Source: Streptomyces amritsarensis
GTDB lineage: Bacteria > Actinomycetota > Actinomycetes > Streptomycetales > Streptomycetaceae
Length of the DNA stretch: 64,000 nt
Direction: 5' to 3'
Assembly: GCF_001953875.1 (NCBI RefSeq)
Contig: NZ_MQUR01000028.1
Location: forward strand, 1-64,000
Under the pieces are notes generated by a model. The model worked only from the letters and a program-made list of their open reading frames with translations, was not told where the DNA came from and searched no databases. Of this stretch, positions 1 through 6,674 are shown piece after piece (position 1 is the stretch's first letter; every line of letters begins with the position of its first letter). The translations under genes were made by a program, and so were the position numbers.

Positions 1-238
1 CCTGGGCGGCACCACCGCCCAGGCCGCCGATGATGGCGCTGATCAGGATGACGACGACGAAGAAGACGCCGAGGGTCGGCATCGCGCCGACGCCGGCGAC
101 GAGCAGTACCCACTTGCGGTTGTTCTTCTTCTTTCCGCCTCCGCCGCCCTGTCCCGAGGCCACCTGGGCCGCGCTCTTGGCGGCCTTCGCCACCTTGGCG
201 GCCTTCGACGCGGCCGCCAGTACGGCAGGAGCCACCAC
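1..238 (-). CDS. Probable T4SS cell-wall hydrolase, N-terminal fragment (runs off left edge)
   Basis: Only the first 79 codons lie in the window. The GTG at 236-238 follows a GGGTGAGG ribosome binding site, 7 bases after the stop of the upstream gene. The visible part is a short Ala/Lys-rich cytoplasmic leader, then a Gly/Lys/Asn-rich stretch and one hydrophobic segment (about residues 45-72, beginning KWVLLVAGVG and ending IIGGLGGG). This architecture is familiar from Gram-positive VirB1-like lytic transglycosylase/NlpC-P60 proteins of conjugation clusters, which have an N-terminal membrane anchor and an outer hydrolase. No catalytic domain is visible here, so the identification rests on the leader and its position next to T4SS-like genes. 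Confidence 0.5.
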   Translation of the reverse strand, partial: MVAPAVLAAASKAAKVAKAAKSAAQVASGQGGGGGKKKNNRKWVLLVAGVGAMPTLGVFFVVVILISAIIGGLGGGAAQ

Positions 239-245
239 GGCTGCC

Positions 246-929
246 TCACCCTCCCTTGGGCTCGGGCGCGCCCACGTTGCCCAGGCCGTAGATGTCGAAG
301 CCGCTCACCTGCCACTTGCCGCCGCTCTTGCGCGCGCTCACCAGCCAGGTGTTGGTCTCGGTCTCGGCCTTGCGGCCGTCGTTCGAGCGGGTCGCGGTCA
401 CTTCCACCACGCTCGAGATCGTCTGGCCGCTGCCGCGTGTGAGTTCGTCGGCGATCAGCGCGTCCCGGCGTACGAAGGCCTGTCCTGTGGAGGAGCACTT
501 GGACTGCCGGCACACGGCCCAGGCCTTGTCGCTGGGCAGCACGGTCAGTTTCTTCATCGTCTCGCCGCCCTCGGTGAGGGCCAGCAGGCGCGGTGCCCAG
601 GAGGCGGTGTCGTCGGTGTACTTGAAGGTGTTCAGGCCCGCCATGTAGTCGGCCATCGTGCGGTGGGCCTCGACCAGGTCGTCGGGCTGAACGATCGGGG
701 GCACCCCGGAAGCCGCCCCGGACTGCGCCCCGGCGGTCCCGGCGGCGGAACCTGCACCCGTACCTGTGCCCGCGCCTCGTGTGGCTGTGGTCGCGTTGGG
801 CTTGGCATCGGCCTCGGCGCCGTCCTCGCCGTCGAAGACGATGAGCACGACCAGGCTGCCGACCAGCAGGGCACCCAGTAGTGCCAGCGCCAGTACCGCA
901 CTTCGCTTGTTTTCGGCAGGAGAATCCAC
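246..929 (-). CDS. Membrane-anchored T4SS-associated protein with NTF2/TcpC-like outer domain
   Basis: The protein has 227 aa from a GTG start after a GGGAGGGCCGGG ribosome binding site. A short cytoplasmic N-terminus is followed by one membrane helix (residues about 10-32), an Ala/Gly/Thr linker, and an extracytoplasmic domain of about 150 residues with two close cysteines (CRQSKC). Alternating helix then beta strands with TETNTWLVSARK near the end suggest an NTF2-like cone fold, as in VirB8/TcpC-type assembly factors; this is an inference from pattern only. It is followed after 7 bases by the hydrolase fragment. Its own upstream region (930-1116) contains a copy of the shared inverted repeat, suggesting an internal promoter. 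Confidence 0.5.
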   Translation of the reverse strand: MDSPAENKRSAVLALALLGALLVGSLVVLIVFDGEDGAEADAKPNATTATRGAGTGTGAGSAAGTAGAQSGAASGVPPIVQPDDLVEAHRTMADYMAGLNTFKYTDDTASWAPRLLALTEGGETMKKLTVLPSDKAWAVCRQSKCSSTGQAFVRRDALIADELTRGSGQTISSVVEVTATRSNDGRKAETETNTWLVSARKSGGKWQVSGFDIYGLGNVGAPEPKGG

Positions 930-998
930 CGTCCCGGCCCTCCCTCAGTCAGGTCGCCGAGACACGGTAGGTGGCGGGACGGCCGGCCGGACGTGCGC

Positions 999-1048
999 TT
1001 TCCTCGCGGGGAAAGACGAGGAAAGGGGCGGGGAGGGGTGGGGAAAAC
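999..1048 (-). promoter_or_regulatory. Candidate operator/promoter, copy A of shared inverted repeat
   Basis: The inverted repeat TTTCCTC (999-1005), 12 bases, GAGGAAA (1018-1024) is accompanied by GTTTTCCCC on the minus strand (1048-1040). The same two elements, in the same order relative to the downstream gene and with the same 12-base gap, occur at 3853-3904. Here they precede the leftward gene starting at 929 by about 70 bases. A regulator-binding role is inferred. Confidence 0.55.
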
Positions 1049-1116
1049 GCCTGGTGGGCGCGGGAGATGCCGGCGCGGACGCCGTTAGGGCCGCTGAGTG
1101 TGCCCCCACCGGGCAC

Positions 1117-1506
1117 CTACAAGGGCTGAGCCTCGGGGTCGTACTCCTCCAGCGGGAGCGCGTCGAAGGGATACGCGGTGTGCCCGCCCTCCTTGGGCGA
1201 ACAGGCTGCGAACGGGCCGAGGTCGGTGTCCATCAGCACGCGCAGGTGCGGATCGGCGTGGTGCAGCCACCACGTCGACAGGCCGAGCGTCGGTTCCAGG
1301 CGCAGTTGCTCCCAGGCCAGCCACAGCGCGGACAGCCGCGCGCCGGCCTCGGGGTGCTCCCACCAGCGGGGGCACCAGGTGGCGGAGGACCCGTTCAGCC
1401 GGCGACGCACCGTCGGGGCGAGGAACTCCTTGACGAAGGCGAAGACGTCCGAGAAGTAGAGCTCGACCTCCTCGCCGGGGGGCGGTACGTCTTCGTGACC
1501 GGTCAC
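1117..1506 (-). CDS. DUF4913-like protein
   Basis: The protein has 129 aa and its ATG overlaps the stop of the upstream cyclase-like gene (ATGA), implying translational coupling. The sequence carries the pattern I associate with DUF4913 proteins of actinobacterial integrative elements: a Trp/Cys-rich core with TWCPRWWEHPEA, a conserved ALWLAWEQLR helix, WWLHHADPHL and a terminal GPFAACSP motif. The family has no function known to me but recurs beside Streptomyces T4SS-like genes. It has no signal peptide or membrane segment and is probably cytoplasmic. As the third gene of the adaptor-like/cyclase/DUF4913 set it might act with the cyclase-like protein, for example as immunity or recruitment factor; this is an inference from operon structure. 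Confidence 0.7.
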   Translation of the reverse strand: MTGHEDVPPPGEEVELYFSDVFAFVKEFLAPTVRRRLNGSSATWCPRWWEHPEAGARLSALWLAWEQLRLEPTLGLSTWWLHHADPHLRVLMDTDLGPFAACSPKEGGHTAYPFDALPLEEYDPEAQPL

Positions 1507-2618
1507 TGCTCGATCCCAGGGGACTTGGGGGCGGCCTCGGGCACCGGGTTGATCGTGCCGTGCGTGCCTGCCACGACGGGGCGGGGGCGCGGCGGCACGA
1601 CCACACGGCTGGGAACTACCCCGCCGTGCACGAAGGAGTGCCCCAGCGGGGGTGCCTTGGGCTCGGGTTGCGCAGGCGCAGCCGGTGTGGGCACCGACTG
1701 CGCGGGTTCGGCCTTGGCCGGCTCGGACTGAGCGGGCTCAGGCTGGGTGATCTCGGACCCCGTGGCCTCCGCCGCGGGCGCGGTCAGCTCCTCGTAGCTC
1801 GTGGCCGCACTCAGCCTCGCGACCGCTGCGGTGTGCGCCTGCTTCAGGTGCTCGGGGACATCGATGGCGCCGAGCTTGGCGGCGAACTGCTCGGGAGTCG
1901 TCGTCCCCTCCTTGTAGTCCTCCAGCCGTAGCTGACACCGGATGGAGTCTTCGGACAGAAAGGCGTACATGCTCTCCGGCAGGTGGGCGTGGTGGGGGAA
2001 CTCGACCGGAAAGCGCACGGCCTCCTTGCCCACGCCCTCGGGGCCGAGGACCCGGGGCATCTCCATTCGCCCCAGTACCGAACGGGCGCCGATGTCCGCG
2101 GCGAAGATCTCGACCTCCCCGGTGGCCGCTTTGGCGTAGCACTCGGAGGCGGCGTCCCAGATCTCCGCGGGGCTCTCCTGGACGTACTCCTCGTCCAGAC
2201 CGAACCGCTTGATGAGCGCCGATTGAACGTTCTCGTCCCACAGCTCGTACGAGTCCAGCCGCCGGCCCACCGGAGAGTCCTCCAGCACCTGGTAACCACG
2301 GCTCTCACCGCACGCCTGGGCGAGGAACCGGTGCCCCACCTCGCGCGGGGCACCCTCCGGCTGGGATTTGAAGGACCAGAGCGCGCGGGTCTCACCCCGG
2401 TGCTCGGCGGTGGGCGATTCCGTCTTCGCGACGTGGGTGGCGAATTGCAGTACGTCCGCGAACTTCTTTTCGCCACCCGCCGCGATCCATTCGCCGTACA
2501 GGCGGTCCACGGCCTGCTTGACCCGCTCCGGGGGGAGAGGACGGCCTTGCTGGTACGCGTCCTCGAGATCGATGGCACGTTTGATCTCGGCCTGTGTGAA
2601 CCGGGGGGCCTCTGTCAC
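1503..2618 (-). CDS. CD38-like ADP-ribosyl cyclase-fold protein, putative NAD-targeting effector (ARC1)
   Basis: The protein has 371 aa. The GTG at 2616-2618 overlaps the stop of the preceding gene (GTGA), which fixes the start. Residues 1-75 are helical. Residues 79-190 match the ADP-ribosyl cyclase/CD38 active-site layout as I remember it: W81-S82 (CD38 W125), E113 in the VLEDSPVG segment (E146), D122 nine residues later (D155), W154 with S158 (W189, S193), and E186 (catalytic E226). It has no signal peptide. The tail, about residues 265-371, is Pro/Ala/Glu-rich and probably disordered. The second copy at 13865 keeps the same residues and spacing. Family enzymes cleave or cyclise NAD. A T4SS effector, an antitoxin-paired toxin or a defence NADase are all possible; the fold assignment is firmer than the role. 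Confidence 0.68.
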   Translation of the reverse strand: MTEAPRFTQAEIKRAIDLEDAYQQGRPLPPERVKQAVDRLYGEWIAAGGEKKFADVLQFATHVAKTESPTAEHRGETRALWSFKSQPEGAPREVGHRFLAQACGESRGYQVLEDSPVGRRLDSYELWDENVQSALIKRFGLDEEYVQESPAEIWDAASECYAKAATGEVEIFAADIGARSVLGRMEMPRVLGPEGVGKEAVRFPVEFPHHAHLPESMYAFLSEDSIRCQLRLEDYKEGTTTPEQFAAKLGAIDVPEHLKQAHTAAVARLSAATSYEELTAPAAEATGSEITQPEPAQSEPAKAEPAQSVPTPAAPAQPEPKAPPLGHSFVHGGVVPSRVVVPPRPRPVVAGTHGTINPVPEAAPKSPGIEQ

Positions 2619-3250
2619 CGGCGGGCCTTCGCGTACTCGGCGGGGGGACGGATTTCGAGCGAGACGGCCGAGCCACCCGCCATGTCGGCGGTCCACGTGG
2701 GAAACGTGACCGACTGCGTCAGCGTGATGAACGGCAGTCCCGGAACACCCGCCTCCGGTGCCCAGTAGGCGAAGCGATAGGGCTCACGGTTGAGCATCCG
2801 CTCATCCCGGTCGGACCAGTACGACGGGTGGGGCGGATCGGGGAAGTCGACCGAGTCCCAGGATCCGGTCCAGGTCGGAGCGCCGAGCACCGTAGCGGCC
2901 GCACTGAGAAATTCCGGCCACCTCGCAGCTGCGGTGTCGAGCACCGCACCGTTCTCGGCCGCTGTCTCAGCCCTTGTCTGCCACGTGTAGTGGACGAGGC
3001 TTGCCAGGGGGCTCCACAGGCCACCCACCCGGTCGTAGAACGTCCATTTTCCGCCGCTGCGCGTCCGGACGCGCAGCTGCCGATCGAAGGTCAGCGGCTC
3101 CCAGCCGTACCGCCCACACCACGTGTCGAACTCTGCCGATCCGCTCTGCGGCGGTCCGGCCCACACCGAGGGCCAGTCGTCGACGGCCTTGAAGCCCGCC
3201 AGTTCGGCGGCAAGGTCCTGGGGTGTCCGGCCGGTCGATTCCGTCAGCAT
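2615..3250 (-). CDS. Paralogous adaptor/immunity-like protein P1, partner of ARC1
   Basis: The protein has 211 aa. The ATG at 3250 follows AAGGAG at good spacing, and a longer upstream frame has no such site. It belongs to a family with three copies in this window (also at 12635 and 13242). Shared features in order are a TPQ(D/E)L..EL helix, a W..VW.GPP segment, WC..(Y/F)GW.P, a VRT..GG strand pair, an ALGAP.W.G.WDS segment and a PYR.AYW strand. There is no signal sequence. The Trp-rich alpha/beta pattern resembles small binding proteins more than enzymes. It overlaps the cyclase-like gene by 4 bases and lies upstream of it, the order seen for adaptors/chaperones and antitoxins. I do not recognise a named function. 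Confidence 0.6.
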   Translation of the reverse strand: MLTESTGRTPQDLAAELAGFKAVDDWPSVWAGPPQSGSAEFDTWCGRYGWEPLTFDRQLRVRTRSGGKWTFYDRVGGLWSPLASLVHYTWQTRAETAAENGAVLDTAAARWPEFLSAAATVLGAPTWTGSWDSVDFPDPPHPSYWSDRDERMLNREPYRFAYWAPEAGVPGLPFITLTQSVTFPTWTADMAGGSAVSLEIRPPAEYAKARR

Positions 3251-3290
3251 GTGTGTCTCCTTCGTCCGTGGTGCGTTTGACCGTATCTCG

Positions 3291-3749
3291 TCAGGAAAGC
3301 AAGATCCCGAGCGCGAACACGGCGAGGACGATCGCACCCATGACAAGGCGGGCCTTCGGGTCCTCCCGCTCCCACAGTTCGTGGACCACGGCCCAGCCGG
3401 TCAGTCGCGCCGCGCGGCCGTTGTGCAGGCTCGCTGCCTCCGCCGGTCCGTCAGGCTGTGCGCCGTCCTCGGCCCCCTCGGCGTCGGGGTCGTACAGGGC
3501 GTCCGCACCCGTCACCCCCTGCTGCTCCTGGGCGACGACCACCAGGCCCTCCAGCAGGTCGGGCATGGTGTGCGGCGTGAGGGGATACGCGACCGTGCCG
3601 TGCGCGGTGCGCAGGCAGAGCTTCGCCTGCCAGGGGTTGCCCGGCTCGTAGTCGGCGATCCAGGCGTGCTCGGCGTCCGCGACCGGCACTTCGGTGGGCT
3701 CGTCGGCGGTGCCCGCGTCCTGCCACGGGTGAACCTTCAGCTCGCTCAA
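3291..3749 (-). CDS. Tail-anchored membrane protein, first gene of leftward T4SS-linked operon
   Basis: The protein has 152 aa. I chose the TTG at 3747-3749 because AAGGACGAG lies just upstream and the coding signal starts there; the frame is open further upstream but looks non-coding. The protein begins with a soluble domain (WIADYEPGNPWQAKLCLR, then a TVAYPLTPHTMPDLLEGL helix), followed by an acidic linker and one C-terminal hydrophobic segment (last 20 residues) that ends the chain, so it is probably tail-anchored facing the cytoplasm. It is the first gene of the leftward operon and is divergent from the TcpC-like gene across a 271-base control region. I do not recognise the family. Confidence 0.55.
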   Translation of the reverse strand: MSELKVHPWQDAGTADEPTEVPVADAEHAWIADYEPGNPWQAKLCLRTAHGTVAYPLTPHTMPDLLEGLVVVAQEQQGVTGADALYDPDAEGAEDGAQPDGPAEAASLHNGRAARLTGWAVVHELWEREDPKARLVMGAIVLAVFALGILLS

Positions 3750-3852
3750 CTCTCGTCCTTCGGATGGTCGGGGACGGCTCCGCGCCCGCAACCCGGGCAC
3801 AACCCGGCATTGTGACGGAGCCGCAGGTCGGTCGCCTCGCCATCGGCCCGCG

Positions 3853-3904
3853 GTTTTCCCCACAGGGATTCCTTATTTTTTCCTCACTTCTCCCCGTGAG
3901 GAAA
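3853..3904 (+). promoter_or_regulatory. Candidate operator/promoter, copy B of shared inverted repeat, in divergent region
   Basis: GTTTTCCCC at 3853-3861 is followed by TTTCCTC (3879-3885), 12 bases, and GAGGAAA (3898-3904). Extended arms TTTTCCTCAC/GTGAGGAAAA pair over 10 bases. The element sits between the leftward operon (start 3749) and the rightward T4SS operon (start 4021) and matches copy A at 999-1048. The T-rich run at 3876-3881 is locally unusual for this GC-rich DNA. A shared repressor or activator for both arms is inferred. Confidence 0.58.
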
Positions 3905-4020
3905 AGCGGAAGGGGAATGTCGGCTCGATTTGCCACACTGCCGACCGCACCTGGTCTCACCAGGCCCGCCGCACGCCCGACCGGCGGACGGGGATCACAC
4001 GCGGGGGGAGAACCGAGTCG

Positions 4021-5610
4021 ATGACGGACCACAGCAGTTCTGCTGACGGGGCCGGCGAGGGATGGCCTTCCCAGCAGCCCGTCCCGCCCCAGCTCTCTGC
4101 GGAGGCCGCCCGCAGTCAAGTGGCCGCGGCCTGGGTGCGCGTGGCCCCGCAGTCCAACGTTCCGCCGGGGCAGGTGGCTGTACCGAGCCTTCCGCCGCGC
4201 GCGGACCGACCTGCCGGCGAGTCGAAGAAGGAAAAGCGGGAGCAGGCGAAGGCCGAGCGCAAGGCCGAGTACGAACGCAAGAGGGCGGCCCGCAAGGCCG
4301 AGTACGAGAGCAAGCAGGCCGCGCGCGCGAGCCGCAAGGGCGGCGGAAAGGTTTCCGTCCCCGCGACATCCGCCGAGGCCACCGCACCCACCGCCGGTGC
4401 GGCCCCGTCCGCCGCCCAGGCTGCCCCCGCGCCCGCGCGGAGCGGCGTCAAGGGGCCGGAGGCCCGGTTCGACGTGCCGCGCCCCGGAGGCCGCCTCCCC
4501 TCGAACGGCCGGAGCACGCACGTCGCCCTGCGCGCGACCCTGTTGGTCACCACCTGCGCCTTCGCGCTGGGGTCCTGCGGCGTCACGGGCCTGGTCATCG
4601 GCCGGTCCTCCGTCTCCGTATCGCCCGCAGCCCTGGACGACAAGGACCTGGACCGCTACCGCCTCACCGACTTCCCCGTTCAGTCGGCGGCCGTCTTCGC
4701 CGAGGAGTACGCATCCCTCTGCATGACGTACGCACCGGAGAACACCGACAAGCGACGCGAGTCCCTCGCCCGCTACATCTCGGCGGGCGTCGACCGGGAC
4801 TGCGGCTGGAACGGGAAGGGCAAGCAGCAGGTCAAGCAGGCGAACTGGGACGGGACCGTCGAAGAGCTCCCCGAGTACGGGAAGAACGGCCGGTACCTCA
4901 ACATCCAGGTCACCTACACGGGCGGCCGCACCACCACCCTCTCCGTACCGGTGTACGTCAAGGACCTCGCCGGAGCGTCGGGGCTGCGGATCGTCGGCAA
5001 CGTCGGCGAGATGCCGCTGCCCGTCCGCGACACCGCGCCCGCGTTGGAGAAGTCGGAAGAGGTCGTCGACCAGGAACTCTCCACGCAGCTCAAAGACCAG
5101 GTGCTGGCGGGCTACTTCAAGGCATGGGCCGCGTCAGACACCACCGCCCTGACCCGCTTCACCACCCCTGATGCCACGCCTGCGGCGGTCTCGGGCCTGG
5201 CCGGCGCGCTGACCGCACCGGTGGTCCAAGAGGTCCAGGCGCTGGCCCCCGAGGGCACCGAGGTCGGCAAGAAGGCCACATACGCCCAGGGCCAGGCGGT
5301 CCCGGCACGGGTGACGGTCGTCTGGGGCGGTGGAGGTGCCGATGACGCGAAGGCGGAAGTGGCCCTGAAGCGCTCGTACCGGGTCACCGTGGTGAACACG
5401 GCGCAGGGCTGGTTCATCAAGGACATCCACGGCGGTGTCATGGACCCGACGGGTGGACGGGCGGACACGCCGAGCCCGGCCTCCCCGACCGCCTCCCCGA
5501 CCGTCGCCCCGGCCTCCGGAGCGAGCGCTCCGGCCGCCGCGGCCGCCGCCCCGTCCGGCGCCGCCTCGCCCGCGTCGCCCAAGCCGGCTGCTTCCGCGCC
5601 GGCCCACTGA
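4021..5610 (+). CDS. TcpC-family conjugal transfer protein
   Basis: The protein has 529 aa from an ATG after a GGGGGGAG site. Residues 1-60 are a low-complexity cytoplasmic leader. Residues about 62-110 are a highly charged repeat (EREQAK, KAER, EYERKRAARK) likely to form a long helix. One membrane segment follows at about 165-190 (VALRATLLVTTCAFALG). The rest is extracytoplasmic, with two consecutive mixed alpha/beta domains and a Pro/Ser/Ala tail. This is the layout of TcpC, the VirB8-like scaffold of Gram-positive conjugation channels (two NTF2-like domains). It opens the rightward operon and probably bridges membrane and wall with the VirB6- and VirB4-like proteins downstream. The charged helix is longer than I expect for the family. 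Confidence 0.72.
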   Translation: MTDHSSSADGAGEGWPSQQPVPPQLSAEAARSQVAAAWVRVAPQSNVPPGQVAVPSLPPRADRPAGESKKEKREQAKAERKAEYERKRAARKAEYESKQAARASRKGGGKVSVPATSAEATAPTAGAAPSAAQAAPAPARSGVKGPEARFDVPRPGGRLPSNGRSTHVALRATLLVTTCAFALGSCGVTGLVIGRSSVSVSPAALDDKDLDRYRLTDFPVQSAAVFAEEYASLCMTYAPENTDKRRESLARYISAGVDRDCGWNGKGKQQVKQANWDGTVEELPEYGKNGRYLNIQVTYTGGRTTTLSVPVYVKDLAGASGLRIVGNVGEMPLPVRDTAPALEKSEEVVDQELSTQLKDQVLAGYFKAWAASDTTALTRFTTPDATPAAVSGLAGALTAPVVQEVQALAPEGTEVGKKATYAQGQAVPARVTVVWGGGGADDAKAEVALKRSYRVTVVNTAQGWFIKDIHGGVMDPTGGRADTPSPASPTASPTVAPASGASAPAAAAAAPSGAASPASPKPAASAPAH

Positions 5611-5691
5611 GTCGGCGTCGTGCACGGCGGCGTACCGGCTGCCCTGCGCGACGCACCACCCATCCGTATCCCTCACACCGAAGGACACCGC

Positions 5692-5952
5692 GTGATCCTG
5701 GCAGCAACGACCCTCGACAGCATGTTTGGCAAGATCCAGGACATCCTGGGCGGCCTGGGCATCACGATCGCCTCCTGCGCCCTCCTCATCCTCGGCATCC
5801 GGATGCTGCTGTCGATGAAGCGCGGCGAAGGCATGCGCGAGGCCTTCCAGGGCTTCGGCATGATCGCGCTGGCCGCCTTCATCATCGGTGGCGCCGCCGG
5901 CCTCGCCGGAATGCTCATCAGCCTCGGCGAGCAGATCGGCGGCAAGGGCTGA
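5692..5952 (+). CDS. Small two-helix membrane protein, VirB2/TrbC-like
   Basis: The protein has 86 aa. The GTG at 5692 has AAGGA seven bases upstream; a longer frame from 5620 lacks a site. Two hydrophobic segments (about residues 17-40 and 53-80) flank a short basic loop (MKRGEGMREAF), which is the topology of VirB2/TrbC pilin-like T4SS subunits. Its place between TcpC- and TcpE-like genes fits a channel component. There is no cleavable signal of the long VirB2 type. The 154 bases up to the next gene contain no stop in this frame and encode a Pro/Thr-rich run, noted separately. Confidence 0.6.
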   Translation: MILAATTLDSMFGKIQDILGGLGITIASCALLILGIRMLLSMKRGEGMREAFQGFGMIALAAFIIGGAAGLAGMLISLGEQIGGKG

Positions 5953-6106
5953 TCCCGGGTCCCGGCCGCGCCGCAAGGGACGTGGCCCGCCGCCGTGGAC
6001 GCGCCGCCCACGACCGCGCCCGCGACCACATCCACGCCCGCGACCACGCCGGCGCCCGCGCCCACGCCCAGCGGCACGCAACCAGGCCAGAGAGGGGGAC
6101 CGACTG

Positions 6107-6667
6107 ATGACACAGGAAGCGCCGGATGCACCGGCGACCATGGTCGCTTACGACCACACGGACCTGCTGAACCGTCCCAAGCGCATCTGGAACTGGGGCA
6201 ACATTCCGCTGCCCGGTCTGCTCCTGCCCGCCCTGGGTGCCGCTTTCGCTTTCGGCGTGCTGTGGATCGTGGTCCTGCTCTCGGTGTCGGCCTTCGTGCC
6301 CTTCCTGGGGCTTTCGCTCATCACGTCGGTCCTGTACCTCGGGCCGCCGGTCGGCGTCTACTTCGTCTGGGGCCGACCGCTGCCCTCGGCCCTCACCCTC
6401 AGCCAGCAAGTGGTGGTGTGGGCCGACTACTGGGTGCAGCCCAAACGGCTCCAGGGCCTGGCCGCGGACCGCGAACCGGAGGAGCTGCACTGGCAGGTCA
6501 TCCTCTGGCAGCCGCAGGCGCGCCGCTGGCACAGGCGCTACGACGCGGCACTCGCGACGGCGGCCCGGGACGGCTCCTCGTACGCCGCCTCCGCCCCGTC
6601 CCCGTCTCCGAGCACGTCCTCACCGAACGCGCCCGCCGAGACCGCACACTCCGAGACTGCAGGATGA
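6107..6667 (+). CDS. TcpE/PrgI-like conjugation membrane protein
   Basis: The protein has 186 aa from the ATG at 6107, preceded by AGAGGGGGAC. After a short cytoplasmic start containing RPKRIWNWGNIPLPG come two close membrane segments (about residues 35-60 and 62-88), then a cytoplasmic part with QPKRL and a Trp/Arg-rich region WQVILWQPQARRWHRR and a Ser/Pro tail. The order directly before the VirB4 ATPase and the two-helix hairpin fit TcpE/PrgI (VirB3-like) proteins, which recruit VirB4 to the membrane. It is separated from the VirB4 gene by 7 bases, so the two are almost certainly co-translated. Confidence 0.68.
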   Translation: MTQEAPDAPATMVAYDHTDLLNRPKRIWNWGNIPLPGLLLPALGAAFAFGVLWIVVLLSVSAFVPFLGLSLITSVLYLGPPVGVYFVWGRPLPSALTLSQQVVVWADYWVQPKRLQGLAADREPEELHWQVILWQPQARRWHRRYDAALATAARDGSSYAASAPSPSPSTSSPNAPAETAHSETAG

Positions 6668-6674
6668 CTCGTCC

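Noticed and set aside
30..881. Long forward open frame at the left edge
   Set aside because: It is the antisense shadow of the two leftward genes; Ala/Gly/Arg-rich composition with no ribosome site.
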